Below, in pieces: positions 27,415 to 36,411 of a stretch of DNA of 52,814 nucleotides. A model generated the notes under the pieces. The model was not told the DNA's origin. It ran no database searches and saw only the letters and a list, made by a program, of their open reading frames with translations. Position numbers and translations under genes: made by a program. Origin of the DNA: Cecembia lonarensis LW9 (GTDB lineage: Bacteria; Bacteroidota; Bacteroidia; Cytophagales; Cyclobacteriaceae). Within the stretch, counting starts at the first letter, position 1. Every line of letters starts with the position of its first letter. The stretch lies in assembly GCF_000298295.1 (NCBI RefSeq), contig NZ_AMGM01000025.1, positions 1 through 52,814 on the forward strand, given 5' to 3'.

Positions 27415-27470
27415 GCTTTTCTTCCTGAAATATTTGACAAATGGCAGAGCAACCCATTTTCTTGAAGATA

Positions 27471-28931
27471 TTATTCTTCAGTAAAAAGTTTGAAAACAGG
27501 ATTGGAAGTTCGGGCATTTACAAAAAGTGCTTGCATCTCCCTGATTACTTCGGGGTATTGATCAGACAGATCCAGGGATTCCGTTGGGTCTTTTTTCAGA
27601 TCAAACAATTCGATCGGTGCATCTGGGTTGTTTTTCACGTTATACCTGACAGCTTTCCAATCCCCCTTTCGAATGGCCTGCCTACCTCCCAATTCATGGA
27701 ACTCCCAGTAAAGGTAATCGTGTTGCTTTTGCTCCTTTCTTCCTTTCAATGAAGGCAAAAAAGAAACTCCATCCAACTTATCCAAATTCTTCTCCCCTAA
27801 AAGGTCAGCGAATGTTGGCAGAAAGTCCCAAAAAGCAGATACATGTCCTGACTGGGCACCTCCTTGGATAACCCCTGGCCATTTGAGGATCATTGGCACC
27901 CTAATTCCACCTTCATATAAATCACGCTTGTAGCCTCTAAAAATACCATTGCTGTTGAAGAAATCAGGGTCATTCCCCCCCTCTTGGTGAGGTCCATTAT
28001 CTGAAGTAAAAATGATGATCGTTTGCTCGGTAAGACCTAACTCATCCAATTTGTCCATGATTTCACCAACCTGCCTGTCCAGTAAAGCCACCATGGCAGC
28101 ATAGCTGGCTTTGGGGTAAGGATTAGATTGGTAACCAGGAATATTGATTGGCTCATCTCCATAATCTGATCCCCTTGGAGCTATATGAGGTTCTTCCGGT
28201 CCAATCTTTTCTCTATAATATGCCAACAATTCTCCATCAGGAACGGCCAATTCCGCATGGGGCATGACCGAGGTAACAAACATAAAAAAAGGATTATTGG
28301 CATTATCTCTTATGAATTTTAGCGATTCCTTGTGAATGATATCCGCTGCATAGGTTATTTTTTGTGTCCAGTCATTGCCTTCAAGAAATACTTTTTCAGC
28401 GTTGTCCCAAAGGTATTCGGGATAATAACGATGGGCAATCCTTTGACAGTTATATCCAAAAAACTGATCGAAACCTTGGTGATTTGGGTCCCCTTCTGTA
28501 CCCACAAAACCCAATCCCCACTTCCCAAATGCACCCGTAGCATAGCCTGCCTCTTTGAAGAGCCTTGGTATGGTGAGTATAGTATCTGGTAAGGGGTATT
28601 GTCCTTCAGGCTGGATCTCAAAGTTTCCTCTAACCGGTGTATGACCGGTATGCAAGCCTGTCATAAGCGTAGATCTTGAGGGGGCACAGACTGTCGCACC
28701 TGCATAATGATTGGAAAAAAATATGCCTTCGGCAGCCAACCTGTCCAAATTCGGGGTTTCGATGATTTTTTGTCCTAAAAAACCCAAATCCCCGTAGCCG
28801 AGATCATCTGCCAGAATAAAGATAATATTGGGTTTTGTAATTGTGCTTTCACCAAGCTGTTTGCTTTCTTGGCAGGCAAAAAAGAGTAAAGTGGTGAGAA
28901 ACAAATTAAACGATATCCACAATCCTTTCAT
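27471..28931 (-). CDS. Sulfatase (formylglycine-dependent), lipoprotein
   Basis: A 486-residue S1-type sulfatase that removes sulfate esters from carbohydrates. Maturation motif C82-x-P-S-R (CAPSRS) is converted to formylglycine by an anaerobic or aerobic maturase not seen here. Metal-site residues D42-D43 (FILADDLGYGD) and the later FTSDNGPH block are present. The N-terminus ends in a lipobox with C20 (LLFFAC), so it is probably a lipoprotein facing the periplasm or cell surface. Last gene of the minus-strand run starting at 36248. The S1 subfamily, and hence the sulfated glycan, cannot be assigned by eye. Confidence 0.94.
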   Translation of the reverse strand: MKGLWISFNLFLTTLLFFACQESKQLGESTITKPNIIFILADDLGYGDLGFLGQKIIETPNLDRLAAEGIFFSNHYAGATVCAPSRSTLMTGLHTGHTPVRGNFEIQPEGQYPLPDTILTIPRLFKEAGYATGAFGKWGLGFVGTEGDPNHQGFDQFFGYNCQRIAHRYYPEYLWDNAEKVFLEGNDWTQKITYAADIIHKESLKFIRDNANNPFFMFVTSVMPHAELAVPDGELLAYYREKIGPEEPHIAPRGSDYGDEPINIPGYQSNPYPKASYAAMVALLDRQVGEIMDKLDELGLTEQTIIIFTSDNGPHQEGGNDPDFFNSNGIFRGYKRDLYEGGIRVPMILKWPGVIQGGAQSGHVSAFWDFLPTFADLLGEKNLDKLDGVSFLPSLKGRKEQKQHDYLYWEFHELGGRQAIRKGDWKAVRYNVKNNPDAPIELFDLKKDPTESLDLSDQYPEVIREMQALFVNARTSNPVFKLFTEE

Positions 28932-28932
28932 T

Positions 28933-29046
28933 TTACCTTACTTTTTGAGCGCCCTGAATAATTTTAAAAACAAACCCAACTATAAGAGCTGGAATAAAAG
29001 TAAACCCAAACACAGTAAAAGTTTTCGCATTAAGGTCTTTTTTCAA
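28933..29046 (-). CDS. Possible 37-residue single-span membrane peptide (TTG start)
   Basis: This frame fills the DUF4230-sulfatase gap almost exactly: its TTG is 2 nt after the DUF4230 stop and its TAA is 1 nt before the sulfatase ATG. The peptide has a basic start (KKDLNAK), one hydrophobic stretch (TFTVFGFTFIPALIVGFVF) and a basic tail. No in-frame ATG exists, which is the main doubt. A competing 16-residue ATG frame (28980-29030) encodes a signal-like MRKLLLCLGLLLFQLL. Confidence 0.3.
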   Translation of the reverse strand: MKKDLNAKTFTVFGFTFIPALIVGFVFKIIQGAQKVR

Positions 29047-29048
29047 CC

Positions 29049-29663
29049 TTATCTTTCTAAGTATTTCATTTGCTCTTCACTTTCGATAATTACTTCCTCA
29101 TATTTTAAAGTCCATCCCAAAGATTTGGTGAGTACTAGGATATTGGCCAACTCAGCCATCAATCTTTCCCTACTGTTGTCCATAAGGTTTGACTGATTGA
29201 CCTTTTCCCTGATACGGGCATTGACTGTATTCTTGATCTTATTGTAATCGGCTGCACCAAACTTATTGAAATAGTCCTGAGTCACGTCATAGTACTCTAT
29301 ATCGGGATAAATATTGACTACTGGTTCAGGAATCCTTTTCAATATAACCGTTTTATTTTCTATGTCCAATTCGGTCTCCAACTGCCTTAAATCGTACTCC
29401 ACTGTCACCTTAGCATTGGCGACCACCAAAGCTTTTTTATCAGAGCGCAACATGTTTAAGAAAAGATTTTGAGAATTTTTAAAAGTGAAAACCTGTGAAA
29501 AGTAACCTTCTGTGACAATGAGCTTCCCAACCTGCTCAATTTGTTGTTGAATCAATGCTGAACTTTCTCTCAGCTCTTCCTTGCTTTCTTTTTTAGTCAA
29601 TACAAACCAGGCTGCTATAAAAAGAAACGCTCCGAAAATAAAGCCAATAATAAATTTATTCAT
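29049..29663 (-). CDS. DUF4230 domain protein, membrane-anchored
   Basis: A 204-residue protein with an N-terminal transmembrane anchor (FIIGFIFGAFLFIAAWFVL) followed by a DUF4230 domain: LIVTEGYFSQVFTFKNSQ, KALVVANAKVTVEYDLRQL, VVNIYPDIEYYD and a helical tail. The function of DUF4230 is not known to me; the anchor suggests a periplasm-facing domain. It lies 68 bp below the esterase gene and just above a possible small membrane ORF and the sulfatase, all on the minus strand. The product looks like a general envelope protein rather than a sugar enzyme. Confidence 0.8.
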   Translation of the reverse strand: MNKFIIGFIFGAFLFIAAWFVLTKKESKEELRESSALIQQQIEQVGKLIVTEGYFSQVFTFKNSQNLFLNMLRSDKKALVVANAKVTVEYDLRQLETELDIENKTVILKRIPEPVVNIYPDIEYYDVTQDYFNKFGAADYNKIKNTVNARIREKVNQSNLMDNSRERLMAELANILVLTKSLGWTLKYEEVIIESEEQMKYLER

Positions 29664-29731
29664 TACCTATTATACTGATTCCGGCTAAATTGGTTAAAAA
29701 TAAATAGGCATCCAATTTCCGAAAATCAATT

Positions 29732-30649
29732 TTACAGAAGAGGTGCAAAAAGCTTTTTAATCCAATTTTCCACCTCATCCATCCAAAAAATGTTTGAATC
29801 AGGATTGACCATACCAAAACCATGCCCTCCAGTCTCAAAATAAGTGGTACCCACTTCAATTCCTTTTCCTTTCAAAGCCATTTCGAAAACATATGAATTT
29901 TGGATACTGACCCTATCGTCCTTGGCATGGACCAAATAAGTAGGCGGTGTATCTGTGCTAACCTGTTTTTCATTGGAAAACTTATCCAACATTTCTTGGG
30001 GCGGATTCTCACCTAACAGGTTCTTGGCTGACCCACTGTGTCCTATGGCTGGATCAAAACTGATGACCGGATAGACCAAAACCATAAAATCAGGCCTCAA
30101 ACTGGATTCTTTGGGATTTTCAATTTGGACTTGGTGAAAATGGGTCCCTGCTGTGGAAGCCAAATGGCCTCCGGCCGAGAAACCCAAAATTCCCACCTGT
30201 TCGGGATTGATATTCCATTCCTTTGCACTTTCTCTCACCATTTGAATGGCCTTTTGAGCATCCTGTAAAGGTCCAATGGTTTTGTTAATCATCGTTTCAT
30301 CATTGGGCAAGCGGTATTTCAGTACAAAAGCAGCCACTCCCCTTTTGGCAAATTCCTGGGCAACATCTGCTCCTTCATGGCCAGCAGCTAAAATCCCATA
30401 GCCTCCCCCTGGGCATATAATAACACCCTGTCCTGTAGCCTTTCCTTTTTCCGAGAAATATGCTGTCAGTGTCGGTCTACTGACTTTGCTGATCCGCAAG
30501 ATACCTTCATCCCCCATTTCTGTTTTTTCTTCATCCGGTCCATCAATGGAATTAGGAATGGATTGAACCCCATAAAGGGGATAAACGGTCTGGGCTGAAA
30601 TTAAGGCAGGTAAAAAAGCCATAAGAACAAAAGAAAGCATACTTTTCAT
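29732..30649 (-). CDS. Exported alpha/beta hydrolase (BD-FAE / acetyl esterase-like)
   Basis: About 305 residues from the ATG at 30649, chosen because it opens the signal peptide (MKSMLSFVLMAFLPALISAQ); the frame extends to 30694. The oxyanion block ICPGGGYG, nucleophile elbow GFSAGG (S158), the Asp of HAKDDRVS and the His of GGHGFG complete the Ser-His-Asp triad. Related proteins deacetylate or de-esterify plant and algal glycans. Placement between a DUF1593 gene and a sulfatase suggests removal of acyl decorations from the same glycan. Carbohydrate esterase family membership cannot be settled by eye. Confidence 0.88.
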   Translation of the reverse strand: MKSMLSFVLMAFLPALISAQTVYPLYGVQSIPNSIDGPDEEKTEMGDEGILRISKVSRPTLTAYFSEKGKATGQGVIICPGGGYGILAAGHEGADVAQEFAKRGVAAFVLKYRLPNDETMINKTIGPLQDAQKAIQMVRESAKEWNINPEQVGILGFSAGGHLASTAGTHFHQVQIENPKESSLRPDFMVLVYPVISFDPAIGHSGSAKNLLGENPPQEMLDKFSNEKQVSTDTPPTYLVHAKDDRVSIQNSYVFEMALKGKGIEVGTTYFETGGHGFGMVNPDSNIFWMDEVENWIKKLFAPLL

Positions 30650-30770
30650 ACTGAAATCTATTACTTTATTTGATGCATTCAAAACTTGACTCACCTATGA
30701 TTCATTTGATGGCAAGCTGAAATTCGCCTCAGCTCAAATCTTAAAAAAATCCGCTTTGTCATGTAATACC

Positions 30771-32186
30771 CTATGGATGGCTCAAAATAACCCTTCTATA
30801 ACTGGTTAAACTTGGCGTTCCACTGTCCTCCACTTCCAAAATGACATGAAGTTCTTGCCCTGAGCCTAATTGGGGCATTTGAAATACCAATTCCTCACCG
30901 AAAGGATTATGAAACTCCAATTGTCCGTTGAAATTCCCAGCCTCCTTGTACACCCACCATTTGTATCTTAATTGATCTCCATCGGGGTCATAGGTTCCTT
31001 TGGATGATAACCTTACATAATCTCCTGCTTTTACTTTCCCTTTTCCAAAAGCCTTTCCTTCGTTTCCGTTGAGTACTATTACGGGGTTGTGATTGGCATC
31101 TTTATAACTTTCTGCTATATTCCAGTCCATCCTGGCAGCAAAATCATGCTGAAAGGCCTTTCTCCACCTCCAAATCGTGGCCTGATTTGAAGCATCAATA
31201 CTTCCATCAGGTAAAACCACTTCATCTTGGGTATATACCGATGAAGTCCATATCTTATCCACTTCGCCAACAGACTTATACCACTCATAGCGACCTGCCC
31301 AACCTCCCCAAGCAGGGCTTTTATACCAAGCCAGGCCATTTTGAATCAGTCCAAAAAAAGAAGGAGTATCTCCCTCCATAATGTATTCCAACGGAGGGTA
31401 CAAAGCGCCAAGCGGACCATGATCTTTGGCAATATTTTTCATTAACCATGGATTTTCAACCAATTCATGTTGCCATCCCGGTCCATTCTTATAAAACACA
31501 TCTCCTCCAATACCAGTCCAAGTCGCTTTGTAATATTCCCTCCAATTATCTCCTGCACTGGCATCTACGATATAGAAAATGCCAGGGAAATTTTGTCTGA
31601 TCCATTGACCTGAAAAATCCTGATCTGAAATAGTATACACCCGCAATTTTTTGACGAATTTTTTAACTTCCTCTTCAGATCTGGTCTGCTTCACCTTCCA
31701 TAAGGCCTGTGCCAAACAATTGGCACCACCCCAAGCAGAAACCCACAGTGGACGATTGTCATCTTTGTCAACGGCTTGGATCAACAACTCTGAGCCCGGT
31801 GAGTCCTTTCCCTCCCCTACTCCTTCCATGCTAAAAAAGGGGACATGTTCTGTGGTCACACTTAATAAATAAGCTGCACTGGGAAATCCATCGGCATGTT
31901 TTTCCAAATTACCGACCACCAAAGCAAATGCATTGACCAACTCACGGATTCTAGCCTGATTTGTAGCATTCATCAAATGGGTAGAGGTAGTGGCCACCAA
32001 TCCTTCCACGTCATATTCATTGGCATAAACCAAAAACCTCACCAATGACTGTTGATCATCCGGTTCATTCATGATATCTGTTAACACAAAAACGCGCTGT
32101 TTGACAGGTTCTTCAAATTCTAAGGTCGTTTGTGCCACTAGAACTAATGTAAAAAAGAGAAAAGGCAAGAAAAGGAAGGTTTTCAT
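30771..32186 (-). CDS. DUF1593 (Sde182-like, nucleoside-hydrolase-fold) exported protein
   Basis: A 471-residue exported protein (MKTFLFLPFLFFTLVLVAQ signal). The N-terminal part resembles the nucleoside-hydrolase fold, with the Asp-rich site VLTDIMNEPDDQQS (D37, D43, D44) that could bind Ca2+ and a ribosyl-like ring. The C-terminal part (about residues 375-471) has a PKD/beta-sandwich look (STYDPDGDQLRYKW) matching the Sde182 C-terminal domain once described as cellulose-binding. Activity is not established; a glycosidase acting on an envelope or polysaccharide fragment is plausible. It follows the GH78-like gene by 58 bp on the same strand. Confidence 0.85.
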   Translation of the reverse strand: MKTFLFLPFLFFTLVLVAQTTLEFEEPVKQRVFVLTDIMNEPDDQQSLVRFLVYANEYDVEGLVATTSTHLMNATNQARIRELVNAFALVVGNLEKHADGFPSAAYLLSVTTEHVPFFSMEGVGEGKDSPGSELLIQAVDKDDNRPLWVSAWGGANCLAQALWKVKQTRSEEEVKKFVKKLRVYTISDQDFSGQWIRQNFPGIFYIVDASAGDNWREYYKATWTGIGGDVFYKNGPGWQHELVENPWLMKNIAKDHGPLGALYPPLEYIMEGDTPSFFGLIQNGLAWYKSPAWGGWAGRYEWYKSVGEVDKIWTSSVYTQDEVVLPDGSIDASNQATIWRWRKAFQHDFAARMDWNIAESYKDANHNPVIVLNGNEGKAFGKGKVKAGDYVRLSSKGTYDPDGDQLRYKWWVYKEAGNFNGQLEFHNPFGEELVFQMPQLGSGQELHVILEVEDSGTPSLTSYRRVILSHP

Positions 32187-32244
32187 TATGATTCAAGATT
32201 ATTTTAGTGATTATTTCAATCCAATTAAAGATACATTACCCTTG

Positions 32245-34926
32245 TCAAACAAACAACAAATCAATACGCCATACTTTACCTCCAGCAAGGCGGACAGTGG
32301 CAATATCTTTTTGACCAGTATCAATTTTTTCGGCTCCTGAAGGAACCTGTTCGGCTGAGGGAATCTCCAAATGAAGCGTGACGCCCGAAGGAATGGAAAG
32401 TATTAACCTTCGATTCCCTTTTGTCCCTTGGCAGTCAAATTCCAAAGGCCCAAAGGCAGTACGGTAAGCCAATTTTAATCTTTCCAAGGTAGCAGGTTGA
32501 GGCCTCATACGGATCAGACTTCCACCAGGCCTGATGACTTCGATACCGGCAAAACACATATATGCTGCATAAAAAGGGGCAATACCGGCATGGCTCAATT
32601 GGTTCTGGGTATCTTTCTCCGCACGCCAATGCTCTTGAATGGTATTGTTCTCCCTGACAGAAAGCATATTTAACCAGCGCTGATCAAAGTCTTTCAATAT
32701 AAATTCCGTATTTCCCAAAGCTGACAAAGTCCAATATGTCCAAATGGTATTGGCAGGATAGCATCTCCCTAGCCGCTTTGGTAGGGAGGTCAATTCCTTT
32801 AAAACTGTTTTTTTAGAAGCTTCTCGCACAAAACCACCCAACACCCAATGGGCTAAGGAACGTTCACAGGTTCTCTTCTCTCCATCCTGTTCAATCCAAG
32901 GCAAATTGATAATCAGTAAATCTTCACTGGCCAGGTAAAATTTGGCATCCACGCTCTTAACCAACTGCATGGAGATTTCAAGCATTTCTTTTTGCAATGC
33001 ATCAAACCCAAATTCCCCTGCCAAAGGGGCTAAGGCCTGTTTCAGCATAGCAGCCACATACAGGTTATAAGCACATTGTTTGTCCCTGTCGGCTTTATAA
33101 GAATCCGTGTCCATCCAGATAGCATTTACCCCTAAATTTTCTACCGGAAGCAGACCTTCTGCACCTATGGAGTTTTTGATCAGATCATAAAACCGTAACA
33201 GTCTTGGGAAAGCCTCCTCTAAGTCATCTTTCTTGCCTGTGTAGAGATAATGATGCCAGCAATCATAACAAAAGCCTACGCTGTGATCCAAAAGCACCCC
33301 CCAAGGAGTAAGATCCAACTGCCTTTGGGCGAGTCTATTTAACCGGTCATAGGCAGGCCAGCTATCCATAAAAAAGCCGTCTAAAGTAATTCCCTGACTG
33401 TAAGTATCCACAAATCGATAAGGAAGCTGCGCTTCTCCAAAACCAAAATGCAAGGCATGGATTATGTGTCCTATATCCCCACTATACTGCTGTCGCTCCC
33501 TACCCACACAATCCACAATGGTGTCATGGCTGTTATTCCAAACGGTGTTGATACAAGCTTCCAAAAGTTGATTAAAGCCCTTATGAGATGTTTCTACTAT
33601 CGGTTGCGAAGAAAAATCATATATCCTTCTTAAAATTCCGAGGTTACTGATTTTGATCGATCCTACTGCATGATGAATATGCAATTGTATCCACTTGACA
33701 CTCTCATAATCAAATGTCATGAATTGATTTTCCCCTTCTTTACATATAAACCTGGTCCAAGAATTGAAGTTATTATTGATCAGCGCGGGTCCTCCCCTTT
33801 TCAATAACTCATGTCCCTGCTGCACCATCATTTCAACTATGGTGCCTTCACTACAATTGATGGTAAAGTACGGCCATCCTATGGCATGCTCTTGCATTTC
33901 AAAAGACAGGACCAGTCCCTGACTTTGACTTTGTGGAGCTTCAAAATCCCATTTTCCAACCTCCTCTGAAAATCCTTCTAGGATTCGATCAGCTTCAAAA
34001 GCATCCTCTGTTTTAAAATCAAAATATTCTTCAATAGAGGTATTCCATTGTAAGGTATGCGCTTCCTTTAATTGAAATTGGTTAATGGGCTTTTCCAATA
34101 TCATGGGAACAGATCGCTCTCTAAGCTGAGTATTTTGGTTGCCTCCACTGTCATACAAATAATCAGAAATGGAAGAGCTCAAAGCTGTTTTGTTGGCCTC
34201 ATTCGAAAAAACCTTAGCTTTCTTCCATGAATGGTCCTCGGAAAAACCTATATCATTCCAACCTTCAGGGTATAATCGGTTGTCAAATTCTTCCTGCAGG
34301 GCACGAAGGTACCAGCGTTTATATTTTCCAGCAGGCCAACTTTTAGCTTGCTGAACAGACCAGTTTTCATCACTGATCACCAGTGCTTTTTCACCATCCT
34401 GATAAACCAATTCCAGTTTGAAAATAAAACCAGCCTTTCCCGCAGGCCATGCCCCATCTCCAAAACCAAAGTAAACCACAGTTGCTCCTAGGACATTTTC
34501 TCCAAGCTTTAAATTCTTGGAAAAATCGATCGGATCAGCTTCTGCATATCTTGGATCGGAAGGGGCTGGTCCAAATTGAACCCTTTTCCCATTCAAAAAC
34601 AATACATACCTACTTTCTGCCTGAATCCACCCTTTTGCTGATTGGATGGGCCTTTCTAGCCGAAACACCTTTCTGAAATGAAAAAAAGAATTGGGCAGTA
34701 TCCGCTCCGCAGGAAACCAAATCCAAGAGGCAGGAGAAAGGTCAAGCTCTTTTCGCTTAGGGAGCTCAGTAAGCTTCAGGGGAAAATCAGAGTGTTTTAC
34801 TGCTTCCACACTTTCTCGGGCTTGAACCCCTGAAAATGAGATAGGCATCAAAGAAAATGCCCCCGTGGTAGATAAAACACGAAGAAAATTCCTCCTGCTT
34901 TGATCGCCTGCATTAAACTCGCTCAT
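32245..34926 (-). CDS. GH78-like alpha-L-rhamnosidase, Tat-exported
   Basis: An 893-residue enzyme expected to cut alpha-L-rhamnosyl ends. A Tat signal is present (QSRRNFLRVLSTTGAFSLMP). N-terminal beta-sandwich domains (about 65-240, carrying FLNGKRVQFGPAPSDPR) lead to an (alpha/alpha)6 catalytic domain. Its D-C-V-G-R-E motif (D472-E477, then D484) matches the GH78 DxxxRE...GD block with the general acid Glu477. A C-terminal beta-domain follows. It overlaps the upstream M20 gene by 1 nt (TAATG), indicating translational coupling. A Tat signal on a rhamnosidase is unusual. Related unsaturated-uronidase or other GH78-like activities remain possible. Confidence 0.88.
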   Translation of the reverse strand: MSEFNAGDQSRRNFLRVLSTTGAFSLMPISFSGVQARESVEAVKHSDFPLKLTELPKRKELDLSPASWIWFPAERILPNSFFHFRKVFRLERPIQSAKGWIQAESRYVLFLNGKRVQFGPAPSDPRYAEADPIDFSKNLKLGENVLGATVVYFGFGDGAWPAGKAGFIFKLELVYQDGEKALVISDENWSVQQAKSWPAGKYKRWYLRALQEEFDNRLYPEGWNDIGFSEDHSWKKAKVFSNEANKTALSSSISDYLYDSGGNQNTQLRERSVPMILEKPINQFQLKEAHTLQWNTSIEEYFDFKTEDAFEADRILEGFSEEVGKWDFEAPQSQSQGLVLSFEMQEHAIGWPYFTINCSEGTIVEMMVQQGHELLKRGGPALINNNFNSWTRFICKEGENQFMTFDYESVKWIQLHIHHAVGSIKISNLGILRRIYDFSSQPIVETSHKGFNQLLEACINTVWNNSHDTIVDCVGRERQQYSGDIGHIIHALHFGFGEAQLPYRFVDTYSQGITLDGFFMDSWPAYDRLNRLAQRQLDLTPWGVLLDHSVGFCYDCWHHYLYTGKKDDLEEAFPRLLRFYDLIKNSIGAEGLLPVENLGVNAIWMDTDSYKADRDKQCAYNLYVAAMLKQALAPLAGEFGFDALQKEMLEISMQLVKSVDAKFYLASEDLLIINLPWIEQDGEKRTCERSLAHWVLGGFVREASKKTVLKELTSLPKRLGRCYPANTIWTYWTLSALGNTEFILKDFDQRWLNMLSVRENNTIQEHWRAEKDTQNQLSHAGIAPFYAAYMCFAGIEVIRPGGSLIRMRPQPATLERLKLAYRTAFGPLEFDCQGTKGNRRLILSIPSGVTLHLEIPSAEQVPSGAEKIDTGQKDIATVRLAGGKVWRIDLLFV

Positions 34927-36248
34927 TATTTTTGAATGAATGGTGGTTTTTGTTTATCCAAAAGCAACACGGTCCTTAACATCAGATTTGCTCCTTTTTC
35001 CATATCCGCTTTGGAGGAAAACTCAAGAGGGTTATGGCTGATACCATCTTTACTGGGAATAAAAACCAATCCAATAGGACCTAAAGCAGCCATCTCCTGT
35101 ACATCGTGCCCTGCTCCACTTTGCATTTTCATATGGGAAATTCCTAAAGTAGCTGCCGCTTCTATCATCTTATCCTGAATTTCTTTACTGGCCATTTTTG
35201 GCGCATTGGATAGGTTGGAATGTATGAAGGTGATGCTTGTACCTGTTTCTATTTCAATTTGCCTGGCCCTCTCTTCTATCGCTGAAAACATCAGCATGAT
35301 CTTTTCAGTGGAAAGATCCCTCATCTGAAGGCTCATCTCCACCCTACCGGGAATTACATTAGGCGCACCTGGCTCAACTTTCATTTTTCCTACGGATCCT
35401 ACCTGAAAACCTTGAAAACTGTTCACTACCTCATTGACGGCCAAAACCAATTTAGAAGCAGCAATTAAGGCATCCTGTCTATCATTCATAGGGGTACTTC
35501 CAGCATGATTGGCTATACCTTCAACAGTGATGTCCCAATCTTCAATGCCTACAATCCCTTCCACGATAGCTACATCAATCCCTCTTCCTTCTAAGACTTT
35601 GCTTTGCTCAATATGAATTTCCAAGAAAGCGGTTAAATCACCGGGGCTTCTTACAGCTTCTTCCAACCGCTCTGGATCACCGCCTATTTTGACAATACCC
35701 TCTCTGATACTCAAACCACTGACGCTTAACTGGTCCAAGGCCTCTTTTTTTAAGTTTCCGGTCATGGCCCTACTGCCCACCAGACCTCCCTCTTCATTTT
35801 GAAAAACCAAAACTTCTAAAGGGTGTCTTGTAAGGTGCTTGTTTTCATTCAATACCTCTATAATTTCTAAGGCAGTAATGGCCCCATAGGCCCCGTCATA
35901 ATTGCCTCCATTGGGCACCATATCAATATGAGAGCCAAAAGCTATGGGCTTTAAATTTGGATCCGATCCCTCCCTTCTTCCAATAATGTTTCCTGCTGCA
36001 TCTATCCTCACCTCCAATCCCGCCTGTTGCATCAAATTTATGAAATATGCTCTTCCTGCCAGGTCCCCATCACTGTAAGCCACACGGTACCCTTCACCTC
36101 TTTCATTTTTCCCAAATTCAGCCAACTCAAAGATTCGCTTTTCAATTCTATCTGCATTGACCTGTAAATTGGCGCTCCTTTCAACTTGACTATAACCTGG
36201 GATTACAAACAACAAGATAAGCAAGAATAATAGCAGGAGATTTTTCAT
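34926..36248 (-). CDS. Exported M20-family zinc hydrolase (allantoate/N-carbamoyl amidohydrolase-like)
   Basis: A 440-residue protein with a Sec signal (MKNLLLLFLLILLFVIPGYS). The metal site is clear: SHIDM (H107), NYDGAYG (D118), FQNEEGG (E152/E153) and HIEQSKVLEGRG; SGAGHDVQEMA supplies the final His. This pattern is that of the hydantoinase/carbamoylase (AllC) branch of M20 rather than simple carboxypeptidases. Such enzymes are normally cytoplasmic, so export points to a different periplasmic amide substrate. First gene of the 27471-36248 minus-strand run; stop overlaps the GH78-like start by 1 nt. Confidence 0.88.
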   Translation of the reverse strand: MKNLLLLFLLILLFVIPGYSQVERSANLQVNADRIEKRIFELAEFGKNERGEGYRVAYSDGDLAGRAYFINLMQQAGLEVRIDAAGNIIGRREGSDPNLKPIAFGSHIDMVPNGGNYDGAYGAITALEIIEVLNENKHLTRHPLEVLVFQNEEGGLVGSRAMTGNLKKEALDQLSVSGLSIREGIVKIGGDPERLEEAVRSPGDLTAFLEIHIEQSKVLEGRGIDVAIVEGIVGIEDWDITVEGIANHAGSTPMNDRQDALIAASKLVLAVNEVVNSFQGFQVGSVGKMKVEPGAPNVIPGRVEMSLQMRDLSTEKIMLMFSAIEERARQIEIETGTSITFIHSNLSNAPKMASKEIQDKMIEAAATLGISHMKMQSGAGHDVQEMAALGPIGLVFIPSKDGISHNPLEFSSKADMEKGANLMLRTVLLLDKQKPPFIQK

Positions 36249-36411
36249 TTATATTTTGGAAGTTTTTGGGAATTAAGAATTTCAATATCGGAAAAAAAAC
36301 ACATAATTATCTATGTAAAATTTTTAATTCGCCAAATATTCCATGTACTAAACTATTGTATTCCTTACTTTCTTTCTATAACTTGAAAAACTTGTCCAGA
36401 ACCAATAACAA

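Noticed and set aside
30650-30770. 23-residue frame between the DUF1593 and esterase genes
   Set aside because: Short, charged, no hydrophobic or conserved character.
32071-32340. 89-residue plus-strand frame spanning the DUF1593-GH78 junction
   Set aside because: Opposite two strong genes, no domain or promoter.
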